64,000 bases of DNA from Dermatophilaceae bacterium Sec6.4 (lineage in GTDB: Bacteria; Actinomycetota; Actinomycetes; Actinomycetales; Dermatophilaceae): the NCBI GenBank assembly GCA_039636865.1, contig CP144172.1, forward strand, positions 868,001 through 932,000, in the 5' to 3' direction. Made by a program: the position numbers and the translations under genes. Below the pieces are notes generated by a model that made no database searches, had not been told where the DNA came from, and worked only from the letters and a program-made list of their open reading frames with translations. This document shows positions 53,119 through 62,527 of this stretch, in pieces (position 1 is the first letter of the stretch; every line of letters starts with the position of its first letter).

Positions 53119-54351
53119 CTATGCCGGGACGGATGCCGCGTCTTTCACCTGCGAGGAGGCGCGCAGCAACGGGCGTCGAGTGCCGACAGCCAGTGCGGCG
53201 CCCAGAACGCAGGCGGTAACCGTGACGGCGAAGGCACCCGTGGCGCCGTGCTCGTCGGCGAAGTACCCGCTGATGGTGGTGCCGCAGGCGTACCCCAGCC
53301 CGGTCGCGGCCGCGAGCAACGTCATCGCGGCACCTACCCGCGGCATCGGCGTGATGACCTCCGCCAACGTGAAGGTGGTGATCATGTAGGGCGCGACGCA
53401 GCAGCCGAGAATGAGGAGCACGGGGATGAGTGTCGCGAGTGAATCCACCAGCAGGAGCGGCGTCGACAGGGCAAAGAGGGCCAGCGCGGCCAACCGCAGC
53501 CGGTCGGCATACGCGAAGGTCGCCGGCACGGCAGCCATCCCAACCCCTGCGAGCACACTTCCGACACCCAGCAATGCGTGGAACAGGCCGGTGATGGAGG
53601 CGTAACCGGCGTTCGTCGCGATGACGGTGGTGCCCGTCTGCACCGAGCCGAAGACCGAGCCGATGAGCAGCTGCGCCACGCACAGGATCCCGATGGCAGG
53701 AGTGAGCAGCCGAGCGGGTGCCCCTTGTGTCAGGGAGGTGCGCTGAATCAGGGCCGCAGTGGGATGCACGGCAAACCACACACCGAAGACCGCCAACACG
53801 ACGGCGGCGATCTCGAGCGCGAACTGTGGCCCGCCGAAGGCGCCGAAAATGCCTACGAATGCCGGGCCGAGGACAAAAGAGGCTTCATCGGCAGCGCCTT
53901 CGTAGGAGAACGCCGTGTCCACGAGGCGCACCGGCTGGTCACGGTGGGCGATGATCGGCCGCCAGCGCACCCGGGCGAGCGGGCCGACCTGCGGCAGCAT
54001 GAGCCCGGTTGCGGCGCACATGGCCGCAATCAACGGCCACGCAACTGCGGACTGCGAGAGCGCGACGATTGCGATGAGGCCGGCGGCGCCCGAGATCGAC
54101 TGGGTGAGAGCTATCGGCCGCTGGCCGATGCGGTCGGCAGCGTTGCCGAACAGCGGGGCGCCGATGGCGTTGGCCAGAGCCAGCGCGCCGGCGCAACCAC
54201 CACCGATCGCGTAGCTACCGGTGCGCTCGGCCACCAGGAGCAGGACGCCGAGCTGGCTCATTGCGAGTGGGAGACGGGCGAGGAAGGCGATGACGATGTA
54301 GCGGCGACCGCTGATCGCGAACAATGCCTTGTAAGAGGTCGTGGGGGACAT
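53119..54351 (-). CDS. MFS transporter
   Basis: A 410-residue, 12-helix major facilitator protein. The N-terminal FARLPLAMSQLGVLLLVAERTGSY-type helix, the loop GAPLFGNAADRIGQRP (helices 2-3) and several Gly/Ala-rich helices place it with the small MFS_1 exporters. The ATG at 54351 (MSPTTS) is preferred; an earlier start at 54393 is possible. It heads a three-gene operon with the hypothetical protein and the dehydratase. The substrate is unknown. Confidence 0.82.
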   Translation of the reverse strand: MSPTTSYKALFAISGRRYIVIAFLARLPLAMSQLGVLLLVAERTGSYAIGGGCAGALALANAIGAPLFGNAADRIGQRPIALTQSISGAAGLIAIVALSQSAVAWPLIAAMCAATGLMLPQVGPLARVRWRPIIAHRDQPVRLVDTAFSYEGAADEASFVLGPAFVGIFGAFGGPQFALEIAAVVLAVFGVWFAVHPTAALIQRTSLTQGAPARLLTPAIGILCVAQLLIGSVFGSVQTGTTVIATNAGYASITGLFHALLGVGSVLAGVGMAAVPATFAYADRLRLAALALFALSTPLLLVDSLATLIPVLLILGCCVAPYMITTFTLAEVITPMPRVGAAMTLLAAATGLGYACGTTISGYFADEHGATGAFAVTVTACVLGAALAVGTRRPLLRASSQVKDAASVPA

Positions 54352-54553
54352 CAGTGACTCCGAGCATGCGAGCGATGCGCGACGTCCCACCACACGTTCC
54401 GCGCCTGTCCCTGAGCTGTAGAACCAGTCTAGTGCAGTGAATCAGAAGTAGGCGGGTGCGGACATCCGCACTGGTAGCTACGGCGCGGTGTCCGTTCCGG
54501 TGTCTAGGGTCAGGGCGGTAGAAGTTGGACGGCGACGACGAAGGGTGCACACG

Positions 54554-54862
54554 ATGGCCAAGGGTTACTGGGTCGGACGGGTCGAGGTCAACGATCCGGA
54601 GCAGTACGCGAAATACGTTGCGACGAACGGGCCCGCCTACGCCGCTTACGGCGGACGGTTCTTGGTGCGCGGTGGTGATTACGAGACCGTCGAGGGCGAG
54701 AGCCGATCGCGTAACGTCGTGATCGAGTTCCCCTCGTACGATGACGCGCTCGCGTGTTTTCGGTCTGATGCCTACCAAGCCGCACGCGAGCACCGGCTCG
54801 GGGCTGCAGATGTCGACATGATCGTGATCGGCGGCTACGACGGTGCTCAGCCGGGCGAGTAG
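54554..54862 (+). CDS. DUF1330 protein
   Basis: A 102-residue alpha-beta barrel protein of the DUF1330 family: KGYWVGRVEVNDPEQYAKYV at the start, GGRFLVRGGDYETVEG in the middle and VVIEFPSYDDALACFRSDAY near the end. The fold resembles dimeric ABM proteins; no activity is known. The ATG at 54554 lies about 45 bases after a TAGGGT box at 54504. It is divergent from the MFS operon. Confidence 0.85.
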   Translation: MAKGYWVGRVEVNDPEQYAKYVATNGPAYAAYGGRFLVRGGDYETVEGESRSRNVVIEFPSYDDALACFRSDAYQAAREHRLGAADVDMIVIGGYDGAQPGE

Positions 54863-54981
54863 CCACGCTGTGCTACTTCGACGATTTCGGGTCGATCGGG
54901 GCTGATTGATACGCGGTTCGCGAAAGTGCCCAACCGGTGTGGTCGATCTGTCGTCATATGTGGCATGGAGTCAGGCCAGGC

Positions 54982-55572
54982 ATGAACTCGCGATACGTGG
55001 TCGTTGTCCTCGTCGCTGCTGCAGGCGTGAGCGGATGCAGCAACGGGGGCAGCCGGTCCAGCTCGGTGCATATCGGATTGTCGTCCTCTCACGGTGTTCC
55101 TTTTTTCCGCGAGGTCCAGGTGCAGCACCCGAAACGTCTGCACGGCTCTTGCAGCGCACCCCCGGTGCCGGTGCCGGTGGCGAAGGCAAAAGATGCGCCG
55201 GCGTTCATCGACCCAGATCCGAGCGGTGGCACCGCTGTGTGGCAGCCGGGCCTGAACAGCGCACGATGTCAGGCACTCACCACCCAGTTGACGGCAGCGC
55301 GCGCGACCGCGCTGGCCCACGAGGTCGACCACGACAGGGTCATCCCCGCCACCGCGAGTTTCGCCTGCCCGGCCGACGACGGTTCGCGTGTCGACATCTA
55401 CTTCAGCTACGCCGACACGCGGACCGAGCTGATCGACATTGCTCTGAATGGCTGTCGGTTCGTGTCTGCTCCCGGTCGGAGCGCGCGGTACGCGCCGGAG
55501 TGGACCGGCGGCACGTCGGTGCTGAGCGCGGTGACGCCCCGCGGGTGGGTGTTGCGGAACTCGGGGCACTGA
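54982..55572 (+). CDS. Predicted lipoprotein, unknown function
   Basis: A 196-residue exported protein. The ATG at 54982 gives a short signal (MNSRYVVVVLVAAAGVSGC) whose lipobox VSGC makes it a lipoprotein, and a Ser/Gly-rich spacer follows. The mature part contains several cysteines (SCSAPP, ARCQAL, FACPADD, LNGCRFV) that could form disulfides outside the membrane. No family recognised. A longer start at 54937 would hide the signal peptide. Confidence 0.65.
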   Translation: MNSRYVVVVLVAAAGVSGCSNGGSRSSSVHIGLSSSHGVPFFREVQVQHPKRLHGSCSAPPVPVPVAKAKDAPAFIDPDPSGGTAVWQPGLNSARCQALTTQLTAARATALAHEVDHDRVIPATASFACPADDGSRVDIYFSYADTRTELIDIALNGCRFVSAPGRSARYAPEWTGGTSVLSAVTPRGWVLRNSGH

Positions 55573-55619
55573 CCCGGTCGCCTGATCATCAAGAAAAGGT
55601 GACTGGCAGACTGAGAAGC

Positions 55620-56366
55620 ATGAGTGTTTGGGACGGTCTCAAGACGCGCACCCAAGGGTGGCTCAACAGTGCGAGCAAGCACTCGTGGCTGGTTCCCATC
55701 GAACGCGATCACTGGCAGACGAAAGAGGAGTTCCGTCGTCGCCAGTGGGTGACCGCAGTCACTATCGTGGTCGGCACCCCGCTGCTGCGCAAGGCGCTGA
55801 ACCAACAGCCGGGCAGCCGCGCGTTCTACTCCCACACCGTTGCCCTGGCATCGGTATGGGCGGGGGGAGCCTTCGCCTCGGGTCCGCTGCACGCCGGTTG
55901 GAGCAGCACCCGGGTGCCCGACAAGAAGGCTCGACCTGTCATCCGTCCGATGACGATCGGTGCCGGTGCGGTGGTCGGCTTCGCAGCGATCGCCGCCGTG
56001 GTGGCGCCCTACCCAGTCTTTCGGCGACCCATGCTCAAGGTACTCAATCACGCCCGTTTCGGGTCGTTGCCCGTCGTCATCCCGCTGACCATCCTCACCG
56101 GCGTCGGCGAGGAGCTTTTCTTCCGCGGCGCGTTGTACGCGGGCACCAAGAATCCGCATCAGATCATCGTCACGACCACCGCCTATGCGGTCATCACGGC
56201 TGCGACCGGTAACCCGATGCTGGTATTGGCGGCTGCCGCGCTCGGTGTCCTCGTCGGTATCGAGCGTCGCACGACGGGCGGCGTGCAGGGTCCGATCGTG
56301 ATCCATATGACCTGGTCGACCGGCATGCTGCTCGTGCTGCCGCCGATCATCGAGGCGCGTCGCTGA
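55620..56366 (+). CDS. CPBP family intramembrane metalloprotease
   Basis: A 248-residue membrane protein of the CAAX protease/bacteriocin-processing (Abi/CPBP) family. The first motif is GVGEELFFRGALY (Glu-Glu-x3-Arg) and a later His is seen in IVIHMTW. Several hydrophobic segments span residues 45-240, with a polar N-terminus. The second motif is not a clean FxxxH, so activity needs testing. Start at the ATG 55620, 47 bases after the lipoprotein gene. Confidence 0.78.
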   Translation: MSVWDGLKTRTQGWLNSASKHSWLVPIERDHWQTKEEFRRRQWVTAVTIVVGTPLLRKALNQQPGSRAFYSHTVALASVWAGGAFASGPLHAGWSSTRVPDKKARPVIRPMTIGAGAVVGFAAIAAVVAPYPVFRRPMLKVLNHARFGSLPVVIPLTILTGVGEELFFRGALYAGTKNPHQIIVTTTAYAVITAATGNPMLVLAAAALGVLVGIERRTTGGVQGPIVIHMTWSTGMLLVLPPIIEARR

Positions 56367-56411
56367 CGTGAACGGTCTGCCGCGGTGCCAAGGGCAATCC
56401 GGGGAGCGGGC

Positions 56412-57419
56412 ATGACGCCCACTTCACCGGGGCGCGCCCTGGTGCTCGGAGCGACCGGGTACGTCGGTTCGCGCCTGGTGCCGCAACTGTTGCAGGCCGG
56501 ATGGGCCACCAGGGTGCTGAGTCGGCGCCCCGAGCGGTTGGCCGACCGTGACTGGGCCGCTCGCGCGGATATCCGGGGCGGTGACGCGGGAGATGCCGCA
56601 GATCTTGCCGCCGCCTGCGATGGCGTCGACGTCATCTACTACCTGCTGCACTCGATGGACGGGGCAGGTGACTTTGCCCAGCGTGATGCCGTGCTGGCGC
56701 GGTTGTGCGCGCAGACGGCAGCAGCCGCGGGCGTCCGCCGAATTGTGTATCTGGGGGCGCTGCACCCGGAAGGCCCGCTGAGTGAGCACCTGGCGTCGCG
56801 GGTCGAGGTGGGCGACATTTTGCTTGCCGGGGAGGTACCCGCGACGGTGTTGCAGGCCGCGGTCGTGTTGGGAGCGGGGTCGGCATCCTTTGAGTTACTG
56901 CGTCATCTCAGTCGTCGGCTGCTGATCGCGCCCGCGCCGAGTTGGGTACGCAACAGGTTGCAGCCCATCGCCATCCGCGATGCGCTGCGTTACCTCGTGC
57001 AGAGTGCCGCGATGGATCCGAGCATCAACCGAACCTTCGATATCGGCGGACCCGACGTGCTCGACTACCGCGAGATGGTGATCAGGTACGCCAAGATCGC
57101 GGGCCTGCGTAGGCGGCACCTGTTCACCGTGCAGGCCCCCGAGGTGTTGACCGGAATCGCCGGTGAGGTCATCGGCGTCCTGACTCCCGTGCCGCGCGGC
57201 GTCGCTGCCCCACTCGTCGGCAGCCTGGTGCACGAGGTGATCTGCCGCGAGCACGACATACAGGAACTGATCGAGCCGGAACTGGGCGGTCTGCTCAGCT
57301 TTGAGCTGTCGGTGGTTGCTGCCCTGGAGAATGAGGGCCGTACGCACGGGCGGCTACCCGAGCCGGGAGCCAGTGACCCGGCATACCGCACGGCGGCCGA
57401 CCCGACCTGGGCCGGCTGA
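56412..57419 (+). CDS. NAD(P)-binding extended-SDR-like protein
   Basis: A 335-residue protein of the NmrA/atypical SDR group. The cofactor motif VLGATGYVGSRLVPQLL is near the N-terminus, DVIYYLLHSMDG and RRIVYLGALHPEG follow, and FDIGGPDVLDYREM is typical of the YfcH/DUF2867-like family. The C-terminal third has two hydrophobic stretches. The ATG at 56412 follows GGGGAGCGG. It lies 28 bases before the SRPBCC gene, in one operon. Confidence 0.78.
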   Translation: MTPTSPGRALVLGATGYVGSRLVPQLLQAGWATRVLSRRPERLADRDWAARADIRGGDAGDAADLAAACDGVDVIYYLLHSMDGAGDFAQRDAVLARLCAQTAAAAGVRRIVYLGALHPEGPLSEHLASRVEVGDILLAGEVPATVLQAAVVLGAGSASFELLRHLSRRLLIAPAPSWVRNRLQPIAIRDALRYLVQSAAMDPSINRTFDIGGPDVLDYREMVIRYAKIAGLRRRHLFTVQAPEVLTGIAGEVIGVLTPVPRGVAAPLVGSLVHEVICREHDIQELIEPELGGLLSFELSVVAALENEGRTHGRLPEPGASDPAYRTAADPTWAG

Positions 57420-57447
57420 GCGCAGCGCACCCCGCCAAGAGGAAGCC

Positions 57448-57915
57448 ATGACTCAGTTCAAGGCCCACAACCACTCCGAAGCCGACGTCGAAGCGTCGCA
57501 GGAGCAGATCTGGGCGGCCCTCACGGATCCGGACCTGCTGACAAAGCTGACACCGTTCCTGAACAAGATCGAAGCTCACGGCGACCGGTGGATCTGGACC
57601 CTCACCTCGATCCCGGTCTTGAACAAACAGTTCTCGCCCACGTTCACCGAGGTGATGACCTACGAGCCGATGAAGCGGATCAGCTTCAGTCACGATCCGG
57701 CCCAGACCGAGGACAAGGCCGGTACCGAGGGCTACTACCTGCTGACGCCGAAAGCTGATGGCACCACCCACCTCGTGATCGACCTGGAGGTTTCGGTGGA
57801 TCTGCCGCTGCCCAGGCTCGCCAAGATCCCTGTCGTGACGGCGATGAACGCGGTGATGGCGGGGATGGGCGTCCGGTTCGCAGCGAACCTGCTCGCGCAC
57901 CTGCAGGAGACGTGA
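57448..57915 (+). CDS. SRPBCC (START-like) family protein
   Basis: A 155-residue protein with the helix-grip fold: EADVEASQEQIWAALTDPDLL at the N-terminus, a strand-rich middle (WIWTLTSIPVLNKQFSPTFTE) and a long C-terminal helix (FAANLLAHLQET). Such proteins bind hydrophobic ligands or act as polyketide cyclases; nothing specific can be said. The ATG at 57448 follows CAAGAGGAAG. Its stop is directly followed by the R-family hairpin. Confidence 0.75.
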   Translation: MTQFKAHNHSEADVEASQEQIWAALTDPDLLTKLTPFLNKIEAHGDRWIWTLTSIPVLNKQFSPTFTEVMTYEPMKRISFSHDPAQTEDKAGTEGYYLLTPKADGTTHLVIDLEVSVDLPLPRLAKIPVVTAMNAVMAGMGVRFAANLLAHLQET

Positions 57916-57967
57916 GATTTGGACATGCTGAGCGGGGCATATTTGCCCCGCTCAGCATGTCCAAATC
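57916..57967. repeat. R-family hairpin, copy 3
   Basis: A perfect 24-base stem (left arm begins GATTTGGACATGCTGAGCGG) with the loop TATT. It begins on the base after the SRPBCC stop and ends seven bases before the stop of the opposing gene. Compared with copy 2, one base pair is swapped from C-G to G-C on both arms. Confidence 0.85.
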
Positions 57968-57974
57968 GTGAGAA

Positions 57975-59264
57975 CTAGGGGGTGGCAGCGATCAGGATGT
58001 CGCGGGTGATCTGGTCGATCGAAGTCACTCCGGCGACCGCCATGTGCAGGTCCAGCTCGGCCTGGAAATTACGCAGCACTTCGGCTACGCCCTGCTGCCC
58101 GGCAATTGCCAGGCCGTAGATGTAAGGCCGGGCGAGACAGACGGCGGTGGCTCCCAATGCGATTGCCTTGATGGCATCGGCGGCGCAACGGATCCCGCTG
58201 TCGAAGAGGATCGGCACCTGACCGTTCACTCGCTCAACCACACCGGGCAACGCATCCAGCGACCCGATCGCACCGTCCAACTGGCGGCCACCGTGGTTGG
58301 ACACGATCAGTCCGTCCACGCCGTATTTCAGCGCGAGCTCGGCGTCGTCGGCCGATTGGATGCCCTTGATGAGGATCGGTAGATCGGTCAACTCCCGCAG
58401 CCAGGCCAGCTCGTCCCAGGTAAGTGAGGGGCGGCCGAAGAGCTCCTGGAAGGTGCGGATCGAGGCCATCGGTACTTTCGAGCGCAGGTTGTCCCTGAAC
58501 CCACCGGGGTGGGCGCGGGACATCGTCGCGAGTGACCGCATCGCGGACGGCGTCGGCCGGCGTTCGACCGCGGCAATCTGCCCGTCGGCCAGTCGCGCGC
58601 GGACGATCTGTTGGAAGACCGGGTCAGACGTGTAGTTGGCGATGCCGAGCCCGCGCGCGAACGGTGAGTAGCCACGGTCCAGATCCAGGGTGCGCCAGCC
58701 GAGCAGCATCGTGTCGATCGTGACGACGATGGCGCCGGCGCCGATTGCCTCCGCGCGGCGCACGAAGCTGCGCGCCAGATCATCCTCAGCGCTCCAGTAC
58801 AGCTGGAACCACCGCTCGTGCTCGCCCAGCTCGGCGGCGATCGCCTCCATCGGGCGCGATGCCTGCGAGGAGATGATCATCGCAACGCCACGCTCTTCTG
58901 CGGCCCGGGCAAGCGCGAGGTCCGCGTCCGGGTGGCACATCTCGAGCACTCCGACCGGGGCGGTCAGGAACGGGCTGGGGTGACGCACCCCGAACAGCTC
59001 GATCGACTGGTCACGTTGCGACACGTCGCGTAGTGCTCGCGGGACGATCTGCCACCGGTCGAACGCCCGTCGGTTGTTGATCATCGTCGTGCCCGAGCCG
59101 GCGCCGGTCTCGACGTAGGAACGGGCCGTGCCGCTCATCGCGTTGAGCCCCCTCTTCTCCAGCTCACGGGCAGTTGCGGGCACCAGAGGCTTGTCGCCGA
59201 AAACACCTGCCTGATAGATCTGGCCCTGCACGGTGCGACCGACGTCCCGCAACGAGATGCTCAT
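57975..59264 (-). CDS. FMN-dependent alpha-hydroxy acid oxidase, lactate 2-monooxygenase type
   Basis: A 429-residue TIM-barrel flavoenzyme that oxidises an L-2-hydroxy acid, probably lactate. The blocks APVGVLEMCHPDAD, MIISSQASRPM, FQLYWSAEDD, PILIKGIQSADDA (active Lys) and the signature SNHGGRQLDGA with the catalytic His and Arg are intact; ILFDSGIRCAADA binds FMN phosphate. The large insertion between residues 190 and 260 is like the lactate monooxygenase group. The ATG at 59264 is used. It is divergent from the aldo/keto reductase gene. Confidence 0.85.
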   Translation of the reverse strand: MSISLRDVGRTVQGQIYQAGVFGDKPLVPATARELEKRGLNAMSGTARSYVETGAGSGTTMINNRRAFDRWQIVPRALRDVSQRDQSIELFGVRHPSPFLTAPVGVLEMCHPDADLALARAAEERGVAMIISSQASRPMEAIAAELGEHERWFQLYWSAEDDLARSFVRRAEAIGAGAIVVTIDTMLLGWRTLDLDRGYSPFARGLGIANYTSDPVFQQIVRARLADGQIAAVERRPTPSAMRSLATMSRAHPGGFRDNLRSKVPMASIRTFQELFGRPSLTWDELAWLRELTDLPILIKGIQSADDAELALKYGVDGLIVSNHGGRQLDGAIGSLDALPGVVERVNGQVPILFDSGIRCAADAIKAIALGATAVCLARPYIYGLAIAGQQGVAEVLRNFQAELDLHMAVAGVTSIDQITRDILIAATP

Positions 59265-59313
59265 GGCCTCAGGTTGGCACAGCCGGACCTCGGCCGGTGT
59301 CAGTTCGGCGGCG

Positions 59314-59319
59314 TACGGT
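59314..59319 (+). promoter_or_regulatory. -10 box TACGGT, leaderless promoter
   Basis: TACGGT, seven bases (CGGGGTC), then GTG at 59327. Confidence 0.5.
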
Positions 59320-59326
59320 CGGGGTC

Positions 59327-60184
59327 GTGATGGATTCAACGTTCCCCCTTGCCGGCCACGACGTGCACCGGATCGGCTTCGGCGCGATGCAACTGCCCGG
59401 CCCGGGTGTGATGGGCCCGACGCGTGACCGCGACGTCGCGATCGCAGTACTGCGCCGGGCTGTCGAGCTGGGCGTCGACCACATCGACACCGCCCAGTTC
59501 TACGGCCCCGATGTGTCCAACGAGCTGATCCGCGAGGCGCTGTACCCCTACGGGGACCACCTTGTCCTGGTCTCCAAGGTCGGCGCGCGTCGCGACACCG
59601 AGGGCGGTTGGATCTCGGCACAACGCCCGCAGGAGCTGACCGAGGACGTCGAGGCCAATCTGCGCGCCCTCGGTGTTGAACGACTCGGTGCGGTCAACCT
59701 GCGGATGCACGGCCCGTCAGCTGAGGGCGGCACCGCAGAAGTGGCGCTCGCCGACCAGCTCGTCGCTATGCAGCAGCTGCGCGATGCGGGCAAGATCGCC
59801 GGGATAGGCATCTCGACCGCCACCCTTGATCAGGTGCGTGAGGCGCACGAGAGCGTGGGCCTGGTGTGTGTGCAGAACGCATTCAGCTATCTGGATCAGT
59901 CCGACGCCGATGTGCTGGCCTACTGCACCGGGCAGGGCATCGCCTACGTGCCGTACTTCCCACTCGGTTCGGCGTTCCCGCACATGCCGAAAGTCACCGA
60001 GGACGAGCAGGTGCTCGCCGTGGCCGGGCGCCTGGGTGCCTCGCCCGCGCAGGTGGGACTGGCCTGGTTGCTGCGACGCGCAGCGAACGTGCTGCTGATT
60101 CCCGGAACCTCCTCCGTCGCGCACCTGGAGGACAACATCGCCGCGGGCGACGTCGTCCTCCAGTCCGGGGACCTTCCGGGCTGA
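59327..60184 (+). CDS. Aldo/keto reductase
   Basis: A 285-residue NADPH-dependent reductase of the AKR superfamily. The Asp-Tyr pair is in HIDTAQFYG, the Lys in VLVSKVGA and the His in NLRMHGPS, making the usual tetrad. The cofactor-binding end IPGTSSVAHLEDN is present. The GTG at 59327 or the adjacent ATG at 59330 is the start, with the TACGGT box upstream. A second, only distantly similar reductase gene follows after 73 bases. Confidence 0.85.
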   Translation: MMDSTFPLAGHDVHRIGFGAMQLPGPGVMGPTRDRDVAIAVLRRAVELGVDHIDTAQFYGPDVSNELIREALYPYGDHLVLVSKVGARRDTEGGWISAQRPQELTEDVEANLRALGVERLGAVNLRMHGPSAEGGTAEVALADQLVAMQQLRDAGKIAGIGISTATLDQVREAHESVGLVCVQNAFSYLDQSDADVLAYCTGQGIAYVPYFPLGSAFPHMPKVTEDEQVLAVAGRLGASPAQVGLAWLLRRAANVLLIPGTSSVAHLEDNIAAGDVVLQSGDLPG

Positions 60185-60257
60185 TGCAGCGGTCATCAGT
60201 CACCCCTTCACCTAGCGGTAACGCGCCTTCCCCACTTCGCAGAAATGAGTACGACAG

Positions 60258-61253
<996 letters not shown>

Positions 61254-61275
61254 ACTAGGGGATCGAAGCAGGCGG

Positions 61276-61312
61276 CACCGTACCGGGCGCGCTGCGACGC
61301 GCCCGGTCGGTG
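61276..61312. terminator. Hairpin terminator between the reductase and pirin genes
   Basis: Arms CACCG(T)ACCGGGCGC and GCGCCCGGTCGGTG pair with one bulged T; loop GCTGCGAC region. Located between convergent stops at 61253 and 61321. Confidence 0.65.
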
Positions 61313-61320
61313 TGCAGCAG

Positions 61321-62289
61321 CTACCCGGTGTGCGGCATGATCGCGTCCGGTGGGACCACCCCGAGGCGACCTTTCTGGTAATCCTCCATCGCCGTCATCA
61401 ACTCCTGGCGGGTGTTCATCACGAACGGGCCGTACTGGAACATCGGCTCACCGATCGGTGCCCCACCGAGCACGATGACCTCCATCGCGGTGGTGCGTGA
61501 GTCCTGGTGCGCATCGGCGGTCAGGCTGATCCGCTCACCCTTTCCGAGGACGGCCAGTTGGCCTTCTCGGATCGGGCGACGCTCAGCACCCACGGTGCCC
61601 GATCCGGCCATCACGTAGACCAACGCGTTGTAGTCGGCCTGCCACGGCAGGGACAGCGCTCCGTCCGGGCTGATCGATGCATGCAGCACGGTGATCGGGG
61701 TACGCGTGGACCCGGGCCCGCGGTGCCCGTCGATGTCACCGGCAATCACGCGGACGAGAGATGCACCATCGTCGCTGGACAGCAGCACGATCTGGTCGGC
61801 CTCCAGTCCCTGGTATGCCGGTGTCGTGAATTTGTCCGATGCGGGCAGGTTCACCCATAGCTGGAAGCCGTGGAACAGTCCACCGGAACGCACCAGCGAT
61901 TCTGGCGGCGTTTCGATGTGCAGCAGTCCTGAGCCGGCAGTCATCCACTGGGTGGCGCCCTCGGTGATGACACCGCCACCGCCGTGGCTGTCCTGATGGA
62001 TGAACTGGCCCTCGACCAGATAGGTCACGGTTTCGAACCCACGGTGCGGATGCCATGAGGTGCCCTTGGGCTCACCGGCCTGGTAGTCGACCTCACCCAT
62101 GTGATCCATCATGATGAACGGATCCAGGTGCTGGTAGTCGATGCCGGCCATTGTGCGGCGTACCGGGAATCCTTCACCTTCGAAACCGGCCGGGGCTGTG
62201 GACACTGCGAGTACGGGCCGTTCAGCCTGTCCGAATCGGGCAGAGCCGATTCGGGGCAGGGTCATCGTGTCTGCAGTTACTGCAACCAT
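61321..62289 (-). CDS. Pirin family protein
   Basis: A 322-residue bicupin protein. The N-terminal cupin has the metal ligands in PHRGFETVTYLVEG (His and Glu) with a preceding HPH and following HQDSHGG; the C-terminal cupin ends in GGAPIGEPMFQYGPFVMNT. Bacterial pirins act as quercetinases or bind enzymes of central metabolism. The ATG at 62289 is placed eight bases after GAGGTG; two other ATGs lie upstream. A -10 box TATAGT and a small palindrome precede it, which suggests control by a MarR- or HxlR-type repressor. Confidence 0.85.
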   Translation of the reverse strand: MVAVTADTMTLPRIGSARFGQAERPVLAVSTAPAGFEGEGFPVRRTMAGIDYQHLDPFIMMDHMGEVDYQAGEPKGTSWHPHRGFETVTYLVEGQFIHQDSHGGGGVITEGATQWMTAGSGLLHIETPPESLVRSGGLFHGFQLWVNLPASDKFTTPAYQGLEADQIVLLSSDDGASLVRVIAGDIDGHRGPGSTRTPITVLHASISPDGALSLPWQADYNALVYVMAGSGTVGAERRPIREGQLAVLGKGERISLTADAHQDSRTTAMEVIVLGGAPIGEPMFQYGPFVMNTRQELMTAMEDYQKGRLGVVPPDAIMPHTG

Positions 62290-62307
62290 TTTCATCACCT
62301 CATGTAA

Positions 62308-62324
62308 TTGACGCATCAACTATA
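62308..62324 (-). promoter_or_regulatory. Pirin promoter with overlapping palindrome
   Basis: The -10 box TATAGT (62324-62319, minus strand) is directly followed by TTGATGCGTCAA (62319-62308), whose TTGA/TCAA ends are inverted repeats. A protein bound here would cover the start of transcription. Confidence 0.5.
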
Positions 62325-62527
62325 CAGCTCAACGAGGTGGCGGGCGTCGGTATTCCCCGTGGCGGCGCGCCGGCTCTCACAGCGGGCACATTCACGGTTC
62401 ACATCGTTCTGTCTGGCGGATGTCGCCTAATGGTGTTGTCGTCAAAGCCCGTCAGGGGGGGCCGGCGGCCGGACCAGCAGCTTTGCCTGCATCCGTACTT
62501 GTTTCAGATTCACTGCACCAGGAGGCC

